NCBI GenBank assembly: GCA_902786015.1
Contig: CADAAU010000012.1
Location: 45,152-109,151 of the forward strand
Direction: 5' to 3'
Source of the DNA: an uncultured Coriobacteriaceae bacterium
GTDB taxonomy: Bacteria > Actinomycetota > Coriobacteriia > Coriobacteriales > Atopobiaceae
Length of the DNA stretch: 64,000 bases
Positions 16,998 to 25,630 of the stretch are shown here, one piece after another. Made by a program: the position numbers and the translations under genes. Under the pieces are notes generated by a model, which did no database searches, was not told the DNA's origin, and saw nothing but the letters and a program-made list of their open reading frames with translations. Each line of letters opens with the position of its first letter. The first letter of the stretch is position 1.

Positions 16998-17861
16998 CTA
17001 CTTCTTGCCAAGCGAGAGGTACGGTTGGATCTCGGGATACTTCTCGCCGAGCTTGGCGAAGGTTCCGTCAGCGACCAGTGCGTCAAGAGCCTCGTTTACC
17101 TTCTTGCAAAGGACGTCATCACCCTTGCGGAAGCCAATGCCATACTGCTCGTTGCCAAGCTTCTCTTCCAGGTAGCCGTAATCTTTGTCATCCTTGATCA
17201 GATGATCGCCCGTGGTTATGTCGATGGCGATTGCATCGATGGATCCGGCCTTAAGCTCCGTAAACGCCGTAGTATAGTCGGGGAACACCTGAAGGTTGCC
17301 GAACTTGCTTGCCAGCTCCTTCTGTTCGCCCTCCGTAAGCATGGTGTATGCGGAGGTGTCGGTCTGGACGCCGACGTTCTTTCCCGCAAGGTCGTCAAGC
17401 TTCTTGATGTCGGAGTTCTTCTTTACCATGATCATCTGCTCGTTGTCGGAATACGGCATGCTCCAAAGGTAGTTATCCTCACGACCATTGATGGTGAATC
17501 CAGACCAGATGCAGTCGCAGCTACCGGCGTTGAGCTCCATGTCCTTTGCGTCCCAGTTGAACGGTACAGGCTCGTACTTCCAGCCGTAGTAGTCACAGAC
17601 AGCCTGAGCTAGCTCTACGTCAAAACCACCCGTCTCGCCATTGTCATTGCGGTATGCATAAGGTGGAAACTCCTGATCGAACCCATGCTTAAACACGAAG
17701 TCCTTCCCAAGGTCCTCCTCAGTGTAAGCAGCAATCTTTCCAGTCGACGTATCCTCTGTGGTGGACTTCGTCTCGGTCGTGGTAGAGGCTCCACCCCCGC
17801 AACCGACCAGAACGATCGCAGCCATGGCAATCGCCAAAACAGATGCAACAATCTTCTTCAT
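16998..17861 (-). CDS. Polar amino-acid ABC transporter, substrate-binding lipoprotein
   Basis: A 287-residue extracellular binding protein. The lipoprotein signal peptide runs to about residue 20 with a VLVGC lipobox (Cys21), then a Ser/Thr-rich linker and a bacterial solute-binding family 3 domain (FPPYAYRNDNGETGGFDVELAQAV and GKNVGVQTDTSAY type blocks, given here only in part). The ligand is not determinable; co-transcription with a CntK-like racemase suggests a basic or D-amino acid (inference). The start is ATG at 17861 with AGGAGAG upstream. First gene of the operon; the TATACA just before the ribosome binding site may be part of its promoter. Confidence 0.9.
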   Translation of the reverse strand: MKKIVASVLAIAMAAIVLVGCGGGASTTTETKSTTEDTSTGKIAAYTEEDLGKDFVFKHGFDQEFPPYAYRNDNGETGGFDVELAQAVCDYYGWKYEPVPFNWDAKDMELNAGSCDCIWSGFTINGREDNYLWSMPYSDNEQMIMVKKNSDIKKLDDLAGKNVGVQTDTSAYTMLTEGEQKELASKFGNLQVFPDYTTAFTELKAGSIDAIAIDITTGDHLIKDDKDYGYLEEKLGNEQYGIGFRKGDDVLCKKVNEALDALVADGTFAKLGEKYPEIQPYLSLGKK

Positions 17862-17956
17862 GCTTTAGAACACTCTCCTGTATAGTCGCCTAAAGTACGG
17901 GTTGCAGTCTATCACGGTAGAGTGTTTGCATAGGCAAAGGGTACAAAGTGGTAACA

Positions 17957-17988
17957 CAAAGGGGCACGCCTTTATGACGTGCCCCTTC
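17957..17988 (-). terminator. Terminator after ptsI
   Basis: A 10-bp stem, AAGGGGCACG with CGTGCCCCTT, has a 9-base loop and a short TTTGTGTT tail on the minus strand. It lies between the ptsI stop and the amino-acid transporter promoter region. Confidence 0.7.
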
Positions 17989-18008
17989 TCGCTTGTTGCT
18001 AAGTATGC

Positions 18009-19712
18009 TTAGCGTGCAGCGGCCTGAAGAGCAGCGCGTACCTCAGCGGAGGTCTTGAGCTTCATGATCTTCTCGACCAGCGCGTCGGCCTCTTCGATCG
18101 TCCAGCGAGAGACGGTGCGACGGGTGCGCAGAATCGACGGCGCGGACACCGAGAACTCGGTGAGGCCGAAGGAAAGCAGCACGGGAACCATCAGAGGATC
18201 GGCAGCAGCCTCGCCGCACATACCAACCATGATGCCAGCCTTTACACCCTCGCCGATGATACGCTGCAGGGAGCGCAGAACGGCAGGCTGATACGGATTG
18301 TAGAGATAAGCGACCTTGTCCTGACCACGGTCAGCGCACATCGTGTAGCCGATGAGGTCGTTGGTGCCGATGGAGAAGAAGTCGCACTCGGCAGCGAGTA
18401 CGTCCGCGATGAGCGATGCAGCAGGCGTCTCGACCATGGTGCCGATCTCGATATCGGGGTTGTACTTGATGCCCTCAGCGTCAAGTTCCTTCTTGCACTC
18501 CTCGACCAACGCCTTGACCTGACGAATCTCGTCAATGCAGGTCACCAGCGGGACCATGATCTTTACGTCACCGTGAGCGGAGGCACGCAGGAGAGCACGC
18601 AGCTGTACCTTGTACTCCTCTGGGTGATCGAGGCAGTAGCGGATGGCACGATAGCCAAGGAACGGGTTCTCTTCCTTGGGAAGATCCATGTACGGAATCT
18701 CCTTGTCGCCGCCCACGTCGAGCGTACGGATGATGACCGGCTGATCCTTCATGATGAGGGCGACCTTCTGATAAGCCGCGAACTGATCCTCTTCCTTTGG
18801 AAGTTCCTGGCTATCCATGAACAGGAACTCAGAGCGGAACAGGCCAACGCCCTCGGCGTCATGCTCCTTGGCACCATTGGCATCGCTCGGGTTGCCGATG
18901 TTGGCGACGATCAGGACTTCCTTGCCGTCCGCGGTGACGGAAGGCTGGCCACGGAACGCCTCGAGGGCAGCCTTGTCCTCGGCAAACTTGCGGGCTGCCT
19001 CACGGTAGGTCTCAAGCTCTTTATCGCTCGGATCGACTACAACGTCGCCCTTGGAGCCGTCAACCACAACGAGGTCACCGGACTTGATGTTCTTCGTGGC
19101 ACCCTCGACGGAAAGGACCGCAGGAATCTCCATGGCGCGGCAGATGATGGCGGCATGAGAGGTACGCCCACCGGTCTCGGTAACAATGGCGACTACGTGG
19201 TCCTTGTCGATGTCGGCGGTCATGGAAGGCGTGAGCTCACCAACGACGACGACGGAGTTCTCGGGAAGGGTGGAGAGGTCCACGAGATCCTTGCCCAACA
19301 AAGCGGCGAGAAGGCCGGTGCGGACGTCGGCGATGTCGGCTGCGCGCTCACGGAAGAGCTCATCCTCCATCTGTGAGAACATGTCGTAATACATGGTGTA
19401 AGCGTTGTCCACAGCTTGCTCGGCACACATGCCCTCGGCGATGGCCATGGTAACGGAGTCGATGATGCCGTCGTCCTCAGCGAACTCGTTGTGCGCGTTG
19501 AGGATGCCAGCCTCCTTCTCGAGACCCTTGGCCTGCATGTTTGCAATCTGCTTGTTGGTCATTTCCATGAAGGAGTCACGAGCGGCAGCGTAGCGCGCAG
19601 CCTCGGCCTCGGTGTCCTCAATCTTCCTGGGGGTGTAGGTAAGGTCCGGCTCAATGGCAACGCTCGCCACGCCGATGCCGATGCCATCTGAGGCGTTAAC
19701 TCCACTGTACAT
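18009..19712 (-). CDS. ptsI: Phosphoenolpyruvate-protein phosphotransferase (PTS enzyme I)
   Basis: A 567-residue cytoplasmic enzyme I that moves phosphate from PEP to HPr for sugar uptake. It has the N-terminal HPr-binding helical domain, the phosphohistidine site GGRTSHAAII (His186), the PEP-binding barrel with GLFRSEFLFM, and the active-site Cys in GMCGEAAADP near residue 500. Length matches the family (about 570). The start is ATG at 19712 after AGGAGGAG. It is the last gene of a minus-strand PTS operon behind fruK and EIIA, with a hairpin in the preceding gap. HPr is not encoded in this window. Confidence 0.95.
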   Translation of the reverse strand: MYSGVNASDGIGIGVASVAIEPDLTYTPRKIEDTEAEAARYAAARDSFMEMTNKQIANMQAKGLEKEAGILNAHNEFAEDDGIIDSVTMAIAEGMCAEQAVDNAYTMYYDMFSQMEDELFRERAADIADVRTGLLAALLGKDLVDLSTLPENSVVVVGELTPSMTADIDKDHVVAIVTETGGRTSHAAIICRAMEIPAVLSVEGATKNIKSGDLVVVDGSKGDVVVDPSDKELETYREAARKFAEDKAALEAFRGQPSVTADGKEVLIVANIGNPSDANGAKEHDAEGVGLFRSEFLFMDSQELPKEEDQFAAYQKVALIMKDQPVIIRTLDVGGDKEIPYMDLPKEENPFLGYRAIRYCLDHPEEYKVQLRALLRASAHGDVKIMVPLVTCIDEIRQVKALVEECKKELDAEGIKYNPDIEIGTMVETPAASLIADVLAAECDFFSIGTNDLIGYTMCADRGQDKVAYLYNPYQPAVLRSLQRIIGEGVKAGIMVGMCGEAAADPLMVPVLLSFGLTEFSVSAPSILRTRRTVSRWTIEEADALVEKIMKLKTSAEVRAALQAAAR

Positions 19713-19767
19713 TGCAATCTCCTCCTATCACAATCGTCTATACAGACGCTTTACGGCAATACATGAA

Positions 19768-19792
19768 GGCCCGCCGCACTAAACGACGGGCC
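19768..19792 (-). promoter_or_regulatory. Hairpin between fruK and ptsI
   Basis: GGCCCGCCG pairs with CGACGGGCC with one mismatch around a 7-base loop, followed on the minus strand by TTCATGTATT. It could be a weak terminator or processing site that sets ptsI expression apart from the sugar-specific genes. Confidence 0.55.
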
Positions 19793-19805
19793 GCATAACT
19801 CGTAT

Positions 19806-20732
19806 TTACGCAGTCTTGCCCATCTGCTTGTTGAGGGCGTTCACGACACGATCGATCTTGTAGCGCTTGGCGATGCCCTTGCTGCCTGCAGTTGCAGTGC
19901 CGCATGCGGAAGCAAAGAGCAGAGCCTCGTCGTAGCTTGCGCCTTCCTCGACCTTGGCAACAAATCCTGCCACCATGGAGTCTCCGGCACCCGTAGCGTT
20001 TACGAGCTTGATCTTTGCGGTGGGAACCGTGTGCTCCTCGCCAAACTCGTCGACCAAAGCGGCGCCATGGCCACCACACGAGATGATGACGTTCTGTGCG
20101 CCAAGCTCGTGGAGCTTGTGCGCGAACGGCAGCGCCTCCTCGGGCGTCTCGGGATTCGCATCAAAGATGCGGCCGACCTCGTGGTTGTTTGGCTTGATGA
20201 GGAACGGCTTGGCCGAGAGCGACTCCATCAGAAGCTGGCCCGGTGCGTCAACGACGAAGCGGATGCCACGGCCCTCAAGACGACGCATGATGATGTCGTA
20301 CATGTTTGCAGGCAAAGAGTTGGGAATCGAGCCGGTCAGAACGAGGGTGTCACCCGCCCCGATGGTATCGATACGCTCAAGCAGCTCGTCAACCTTCTTT
20401 TGGCTGATCTTTGGACCCATGCCATTGCAGATGGTCATAACAATGCCCTGCAGCTTGACGTTGATGCGGGTGTACCCCTTCTCCAGACGCACGAAGTTGC
20501 AAGAGATGCCCTTCTCCTGAAGGCGGGTAAGCAGGTAGTCGCCGGTAAAACCAGCGGAAATGCCAAAGGCTACATTAGTGACCCCCAGCTCGTTCAAAAG
20601 CGTGGAGATGTTGATGCCATTACCTCCGCAGTGAATCTCCTCACTGCTGGACCGGTTGGTAAATCCCATGTCCAAAGTGAGAGGATGCATTACGTAGTCA
20701 ATAGCCGGGTTTAACGTTACGGTATAAATCAA
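19806..20732 (-). CDS. fruK: 1-phosphofructokinase (PfkB family)
   Basis: A 308-residue sugar kinase that phosphorylates fructose 1-phosphate to fructose 1,6-bisphosphate after PTS uptake. It begins IYTVTLNPAIDYV, the characteristic FruK N-terminus, and has the PfkB motif CGGNGINIS (about 36-44) and the catalytic block NATGAGDSMVAGF with the base Asp near residue 248. I chose TTG at 20732 because it aligns with the family start and has AAGGAG 6 bases upstream; an ATG at 20753 would add seven residues without a good site. Tagatose-6-phosphate kinase activity is an alternative, but the PTS EIIA neighbour favours fructose. Confidence 0.88.
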   Translation of the reverse strand: MIYTVTLNPAIDYVMHPLTLDMGFTNRSSSEEIHCGGNGINISTLLNELGVTNVAFGISAGFTGDYLLTRLQEKGISCNFVRLEKGYTRINVKLQGIVMTICNGMGPKISQKKVDELLERIDTIGAGDTLVLTGSIPNSLPANMYDIIMRRLEGRGIRFVVDAPGQLLMESLSAKPFLIKPNNHEVGRIFDANPETPEEALPFAHKLHELGAQNVIISCGGHGAALVDEFGEEHTVPTAKIKLVNATGAGDSMVAGFVAKVEEGASYDEALLFASACGTATAGSKGIAKRYKIDRVVNALNKQMGKTA

Positions 20733-20881
20733 CGCAAGCTCCTTCCAGCCCAAACTCCTATACGTACCCGCTCACGCGGGAACAAAACCAAAACCAGTGC
20801 CCAGGGCAAGGAAGGCGTTCGTCGATGGGATTTTAGCTTCGATTGAGACCGCGTTGCTTGCCTAACTGTGCGTTTGTGTTG

Positions 20882-21331
20882 CTACTCGCCAGCCTCTTCC
20901 TCGATAGCGGCAGCGATTTCGTCCTCATCGTTCGACTCGATAATCGAAGTGCAGAACTCAGGATCGAGCAGAAGCGCTGCAAGCTTCGCGAGTATGGCAA
21001 GATGTGTTGTGGCAGCTTCGTCGTCGGGAACGAAAATGGCGATGGCGACCTTGACGGAAGACTCGTCCATCGACTTCCACTCAACGGGATCCGCAAATTT
21101 CAGAACGACAACCGCGGGTTCCTTTACTGCCGTGGTCTTGGCATGCGGAAGCGCGAATCCGCCAGTCATACCCGTCGGACCCTGAGCCTCGCGCTCATTA
21201 AAAGCAGCGAGGATGGCATCTTTGTCATCGGAGATGCCGAGCTCGACGGCCTTCTCCGAAAGGAACTCCAATGCCTCGGCAGTTGACGTAGCGGTGTTGT
21301 CGAGGAACACCTTCTTTACGAGCTTGCTCAT
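20882..21331 (-). CDS. PTS EIIA component, fructose/mannitol type
   Basis: A 149-residue EIIA of the Fru/Ntr/Mtl fold. The phosphorylated His is His63 in GGFALPHAKT, within the usual context (MTGG before, VKEPAVVV after). Length is normal for a stand-alone EIIA. The start is ATG at 21331 with GGGAG upstream. It is the first gene of the fruK-ptsI operon. No EIIB or EIIC gene is present in the window, so the membrane component must lie elsewhere or the protein may be regulatory. The C-terminus is very acidic. Confidence 0.88.
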   Translation of the reverse strand: MSKLVKKVFLDNTATSTAEALEFLSEKAVELGISDDKDAILAAFNEREAQGPTGMTGGFALPHAKTTAVKEPAVVVLKFADPVEWKSMDESSVKVAIAIFVPDDEAATTHLAILAKLAALLLDPEFCTSIIESNDEDEIAAAIEEEAGE

Positions 21332-21535
21332 TCCTTACTCCCATCTGTCGTGCTGACTAAACAGCTATACCAATCTTTTAGACCATATTTGCCGATATGT
21401 ACCGATAACCTCGGCGACCGTTCAAAGTTGGCGGGTCTGCGTAACAATTGTATCGATTGGAGTACAGATAATATGGCGCGCGAGATATGTCTCCGCCCAG
21501 CGGTCGCTGTTTTAACAAGCGGAAGAATAATCCAA

Positions 21536-21566
21536 AAACAAAAAAGGCCAAGCAAGGCTTGACCTT
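21536..21566 (-). terminator. Terminator of the tRNA-His/tRNA-Lys transcript
   Basis: On the minus strand AAGGTCAAGC pairs with GCTTGGCCTT around CTT, followed by TTTTGTTTTT. It lies 12 bases downstream of tRNA-Lys. Confidence 0.88.
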
Positions 21567-21577
21567 CATAGATTTAG

Positions 21578-21653
<76 letters not shown>

Positions 21654-21668
21654 TTTGTGCTTCGAGAA

Positions 21669-21745
21669 TGGGGTGGGTACAGGGGCTCGAACCCTGGACC
21701 TACGGAGCCACAGTCCGTCGCTCTGCCAACTGAGCTACACCCACC
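21669..21745 (-). tRNA. tRNA-His (GTG anticodon)
   Basis: The cloverleaf has anticodon loop CTGTGGC (anticodon GTG), an extra 5' G opposite C73 as expected for tRNA-His, and encoded CCA. The length is 77 nt. Confidence 0.95.
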
Positions 21746-21823
21746 ATGTTCCGCGTCTCGAATCGACTCGTATATTATGCACAACCTGAGCCATGTTTGC
21801 AAGACCTATCTTGAACTTTTTTT

Positions 21824-22393
21824 CTACACAATGCCAGCGGCGACGGCGAGCACCGAAATGACCGTCTTTGCGTCCTCAATGAGCCCTGCCTTTATCGCCT
21901 CCACCATGTCGGGGATGGGTATCCAAACCACGTCGACCAACTCTCCTTCGTCTGGACGCGCCGATCCCTGAGACAAACCTCGCGCATAGAAAATGCGCGT
22001 CTTCTCGTCATTGAAACCCGGGGCCCCGGCCGAAACGGCAAGCGGCTCAATGCTCTGGGCGACCAAGCCTGTCTCCTCCTCGAGCTCTCGCGCGGCGCAA
22101 ACCGACGGGTCCTCGCCCGGATCGAGCTTTCCGGCAGGTATTTCCAAGGACATGCGGCCTAATGCCACACGATACTGGCGCACGAGGCAAATCTTGTCAT
22201 CTCGGACGGCGCACACCCCTGCTCCTCCATGATGGCGGACAATCTCACGCCAGCCATAAGATCCATCCGACAAACGAACGTCAAGCGTTTCGACCGCAAA
22301 TATCCGCCCATCCCACTCGCTATGAATTTGCTCTACCTTCTCGACGTAACGGTCATCCAGGGTGAGTAGCTGTCGTATGGTATCGAGCGCCAT
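21824..22393 (-). CDS. Nudix hydrolase, ADP-ribose pyrophosphatase type
   Basis: A 189-residue Nudix enzyme that hydrolyses nucleoside-diphosphate-linked compounds, most likely ADP-ribose to AMP and ribose 5-phosphate, in the cytoplasm. The Nudix box (GX5EX7REUXEEXGU) is complete at about residues 88-110: GKLDPGED, then REL and EEETGL. The preceding VRQYRVALGRMSLEIPAG and the later PGFNDEKTRIFYARGL segments match ADP-ribose pyrophosphatases. The start is ATG at 22393 after GGGAGG. It is a single-gene unit between tRNA-His and a divergent membrane protein gene. Confidence 0.88.
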   Translation of the reverse strand: MALDTIRQLLTLDDRYVEKVEQIHSEWDGRIFAVETLDVRLSDGSYGWREIVRHHGGAGVCAVRDDKICLVRQYRVALGRMSLEIPAGKLDPGEDPSVCAARELEEETGLVAQSIEPLAVSAGAPGFNDEKTRIFYARGLSQGSARPDEGELVDVVWIPIPDMVEAIKAGLIEDAKTVISVLAVAAGIV

Positions 22394-22499
22394 GGTTTCC
22401 TCCCATTTTCATTGTGAACGCTAAGAGTTTCTGCACTTGTGCGCATCTTGAAGATATGATAAACAAATTGCGCTTGGCAAAACAGATGAGGTGGATGCA

Positions 22500-23015
22500 A
22501 TGGCAAAAAAGGTATCTCGTGTGATTGGCAGGAATGGCGAGAGCATGTGGCTGGACGATGACGTCGTCCACTTTAAATCGGGCAACGTCGATTATGAGGC
22601 AGACTCCTCGAGCTTTAGCAAATTCGCCGTCATGAACGTGGAGGATGCTCGGAACGTAGCCAAGAAAGCCGGCGATGACGCAGTAGGAATATGGGCAACC
22701 AAGGACCAATCATCAAACGGAAAGACTTCTCTTTTGGTGGGAACGGGCAAAGGCATCTTTTGGATAATGGAGGTCACAAAGAACCAGGCCCCCAACGCAG
22801 CTACTTTCGCGCATGCGGTCTGTCCATCAAACGAGGAGGATGAGCCGGAATACAAGCTCTACGCCGCCATACAGACGCCTAAGGGCGCGCTCTTTACCGT
22901 AGGTTCCATAGCATGTGCCATAGCGGCATACTTTGTGTTGGAGCGCGCCCAGATGCCACTTCTGGTTCTAGTTCTGGCGGGACTGAGTATCTTTATGTTT
23001 GTCAACATCAAATAG
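22500..23015 (+). CDS. Small membrane protein with cytoplasmic N-terminal domain, function unknown
   Basis: I do not recognise this 171-residue protein. The N-terminal 120 residues are soluble and look like a compact beta-rich domain (alternating strands around SMWLDDDVVHFKSGNVDYEA), followed by two predicted membrane helices at about 130-147 and 150-168 at the C-terminus. The start is ATG at 22500 after GAGGTGG; an in-frame start at 22491 is possible. It stands alone between a divergent Nudix gene and tRNA-Arg. Confidence 0.6.
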   Translation: MAKKVSRVIGRNGESMWLDDDVVHFKSGNVDYEADSSSFSKFAVMNVEDARNVAKKAGDDAVGIWATKDQSSNGKTSLLVGTGKGIFWIMEVTKNQAPNAATFAHAVCPSNEEDEPEYKLYAAIQTPKGALFTVGSIACAIAAYFVLERAQMPLLVLVLAGLSIFMFVNIK

Positions 23016-23048
23016 CCGCCTCAACAGTGCTATTATGTACTATGTTTT

Positions 23049-23125
23049 GCGCCCTTAGCTCAGGTGGATAGAGCAGGAGACTTCTAATCTCAAGGTCGGG
23101 GGTTCGAGTCCCTCAGGGCGCACCA
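23049..23125 (+). tRNA. tRNA-Arg (TCT anticodon)
   Basis: The cloverleaf has a GCGCCCT acceptor, anticodon stem-loop GAGA-CTTCTAA-TCTC (anticodon TCT), T arm GGTTCGAGTCC and encoded CCA. The length is 77 nt. Confidence 0.95.
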
Positions 23126-23136
23126 CACATTTCCGC

Positions 23137-23164
23137 AGGTCAGACGCTTGTCTGGCCTTTTTTT
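23137..23164 (+). terminator. Terminator after tRNA-Arg
   Basis: A 9-bp stem, AGGTCAGAC with GTCTGGCCT including one G-U pair, has loop GCTT and is followed by TTTTTT. Confidence 0.9.
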
Positions 23165-23170
23165 ATAACA

Positions 23171-23209
23171 AGGACCGTACCTCGCTACTCATACGAGGGG
23201 TACGGTCCT
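23171..23209 (-). terminator. Terminator of the hom-lysC-asd operon
   Basis: An 11-bp stem, AGGACCGTACC with GGTACGGTCCT, has an inner TCG/CGA extension and is followed on the minus strand by TTGTTATAAAAA. It lies 25 bases after the asd stop. Confidence 0.8.
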
Positions 23210-23233
23210 CAATTCGATGTGGAAGACAACTTG

Positions 23234-24241
23234 TTACAGCAGCTCGGCAATCTGTACGGCATTGGTAGCCGCGCCCTTGCGAATCTGATCACCGCAACAG
23301 AAGAGCGTAATTGCGTTGACGCCATCCGGCGCCGACATGTCGCGGCGAATACGGCCGACATAGATGAGGTCCTGGTCGCTGGTCTCGAGCGGCATGGGAT
23401 AGCGCAGGGCCTCAGGGTCGTCCACCAATTTGACCCCCGGAGCTACCGCAAGAGCCTCTCGCGCCTCTTCCGGCGTGATAGGACGTTCGAACTCCGCCGT
23501 AATGGACTCGGAATGCGACCGCATAATGGGCACGCGGACGCACGTGCAGTTGACGCGCAGCTCGGGAAGGTGGCAAATCTTCCTTCCTTCCCTTCCCATC
23601 TTGAGCTCTTCGGAGGTATAGAGTTCCTCGCCGAATCCTCCGATTTGCGGAATGAGATTCGCGGCGAGCTGATAGGCGAACGGAGCGGTCTCGCTTACTG
23701 GCTCTCCTGCCGCGACGCAGCCCATCTCGCGCTCAAGCTCGTTGAGTCCCGGCATGCCCGCTCCCGACGCAGCCTGATAGGTGCTCGCAATGATGCGCTT
23801 GAGTCCTGCCACCTGATGCAGCGGCCATAGCGGCACCAGACCGATGATCGTTGCGCAGTTAGGATTCGAGATGATGCCGTTGTGCCATTTGACGTCATCT
23901 GCGTTTATCTCGGGAATGACAAGCGGCACGTCCTTGTCGAGCCTGAACGCGTGGCTGTTGTCGACGCATACTGCCCCACGCTTCACCGCTTCGGGCAACA
24001 GGCGCGTAGCCGTAGCGTCATCCGCCGCACCGAGCACGATATCGATGCCCTCAAAGGCATCAGGTGTCGCCTCGACGATCTGGATGTCCTCCCCCCGAAA
24101 ACCGATTGTCTTTCCAGCCGAGCGTGCGCTTGCAAGCGGCACGAGACGCTCGACGTCGAAGTTACGCTCCTCCAAGCACTCGAGCATCTGCCTGCCCACG
24201 ACGCCCGTAGCGCCAAGAATTCCAACTACCTTACCAGACAT
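23234..24241 (-). CDS. asd: Aspartate-semialdehyde dehydrogenase
   Basis: A 335-residue cytoplasmic dehydrogenase that reduces aspartyl phosphate to aspartate semialdehyde with NADPH, the branch point to lysine/diaminopimelate and threonine/methionine. The Rossmann motif GILGATGVVGRQM is at residues 7-19, and the catalytic Cys129 lies in ISNPNCATI; the family RVP strand and SHSES segment with the catalytic His follow near 245. Length is normal. The start is ATG at 24241 after TGGAGGAG. It is downstream of lysC (54-base gap) and hom, so three pathway genes are probably one transcript. Confidence 0.95.
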   Translation of the reverse strand: MSGKVVGILGATGVVGRQMLECLEERNFDVERLVPLASARSAGKTIGFRGEDIQIVEATPDAFEGIDIVLGAADDATATRLLPEAVKRGAVCVDNSHAFRLDKDVPLVIPEINADDVKWHNGIISNPNCATIIGLVPLWPLHQVAGLKRIIASTYQAASGAGMPGLNELEREMGCVAAGEPVSETAPFAYQLAANLIPQIGGFGEELYTSEELKMGREGRKICHLPELRVNCTCVRVPIMRSHSESITAEFERPITPEEAREALAVAPGVKLVDDPEALRYPMPLETSDQDLIYVGRIRRDMSAPDGVNAITLFCCGDQIRKGAATNAVQIAELL

Positions 24242-24295
24242 GTCTCCTCCAAATCCAAATGTCGTCCATGCCTTTTTTAGGAAGACTAGCGCAAA

Positions 24296-25627
24296 CTAGT
24301 CCCGAGTGACCACAGCATCTCCAAATCTGTCATAGATTACGTGAATGGCCTTTTCGAAGTCCTCGTTCTGCACACCCACAATGATGCTAATCTCTTGCGA
24401 GCTCTGGGTGATCATGCGGATGTTGATGCCTTTCTCGCCCAACGCGCCAAAAATCTGGCCAGACGTACCAGCACGACGACTCATGTTGCGGCCAACCACC
24501 GAAACAAGCGCAAGTCCCGGAAGTACGTTGATGGTCTCTGGCTGAATGTCGCGCTGCAGGTCAGCAACGATGGAGTAAATCGTGTCCTGCACGTCTTCAC
24601 CATTGACCACAATCGAGAACGAATCGACACCCGTGGGAACATGCTCAACCGAGACCCCATAGCGCTCCAGAATCGAAAGGGCACGCCTCACGACGCCGAT
24701 CTCATTAGACATATGGGCTTTTTGGACGTAAATACCAACAAAATCCTTCTTTCCGGCGATTCCGGTAATAAGGTGTTCGCGAGCGTGCTCGTTTGCAGTC
24801 TCGCGGATGATGGTTCCAAAGTCCTCCGGCGCGTTCGTATTCTTGATTTGGATGGGAATATTTACCTCGCGCACCGGGAAGATGGCCTCCTCCTGAAGAA
24901 CGGAGGCACCCATGTATGAGAGCTCGCGCATCTCCTCAAAGGTAATGCGGTGAATTCCACGCGGATTCTCTACGATGCGCGGATCTGCTGCCAAGAACCC
25001 CGAGACATCCGTCCAGTTCTCGTATAGGCCTGCATCAATGCAGCGTGCAAGGATTGCGCCGGTGATGTCGCCTCCCCCGCGCTTAAACAGCTTGGTAAGA
25101 CCGTCGACCGTCGATCCATAGAATCCGGGAAGCACGAAGCTGCCACCGGTATGAATCATGGCCTCACGCAGCTTGGTCTGCGTACGCTCCATATCTACGT
25201 TACCGTCATGGTGGAACATCACCACCTCCGACGCATCCACGAACGGCATCTCCAGATACTCAGCCATAAGCTTTGCGGTAAACCACTCGCCGCGAGAAAC
25301 GACGTATTCGGGAGTTACCTCATCAAGGCGCGAGATGAACCGCGTGAACTGCTCATGGACGGGAAACGAAAGCCCCAGCTCCTCCGCGATGCCTACATAG
25401 CGCTCCTCTATCGACTGTAACAACGGCGTACAGTCAACACCGTATTTGAGGTGGGCATTCACGAGGAGTAGAAGGTCTGTGATCTTGTTGTCACCAGAGA
25501 ACCGTTTTCCCGATGCCGATACGACAACGAACTTGCGGTCGGGATCGGCGCGCACGATATCACGCACCTTCTTGAACTGGCTTGCGTCTGCCACACTTGA
25601 GCCGCCGAATTTTGCAACCTTATACAT
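24296..25627 (-). CDS. lysC: Aspartate kinase with C-terminal ACT domains
   Basis: A 443-residue kinase that phosphorylates aspartate, the first step of the aspartate family pathway. The N-terminal KFGGSSVAD motif (residues 7-15), the RGEWFTA segment and a GGGDITGA block form the amino-acid-kinase domain; tandem ACT domains (about 300-443, with GVSVEHVPTGVDSFSIVV and EKGINIRMITQS type strands) provide allosteric control by lysine and/or threonine. It is monofunctional. The start is ATG at 25627 with AGGAGG inside the end of hom, leaving a 3-base gap, so translation is coupled. Confidence 0.94.
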   Translation of the reverse strand: MYKVAKFGGSSVADASQFKKVRDIVRADPDRKFVVVSASGKRFSGDNKITDLLLLVNAHLKYGVDCTPLLQSIEERYVGIAEELGLSFPVHEQFTRFISRLDEVTPEYVVSRGEWFTAKLMAEYLEMPFVDASEVVMFHHDGNVDMERTQTKLREAMIHTGGSFVLPGFYGSTVDGLTKLFKRGGGDITGAILARCIDAGLYENWTDVSGFLAADPRIVENPRGIHRITFEEMRELSYMGASVLQEEAIFPVREVNIPIQIKNTNAPEDFGTIIRETANEHAREHLITGIAGKKDFVGIYVQKAHMSNEIGVVRRALSILERYGVSVEHVPTGVDSFSIVVNGEDVQDTIYSIVADLQRDIQPETINVLPGLALVSVVGRNMSRRAGTSGQIFGALGEKGINIRMITQSSQEISIIVGVQNEDFEKAIHVIYDRFGDAVVTRD

Positions 25628-25630
25628 AGC

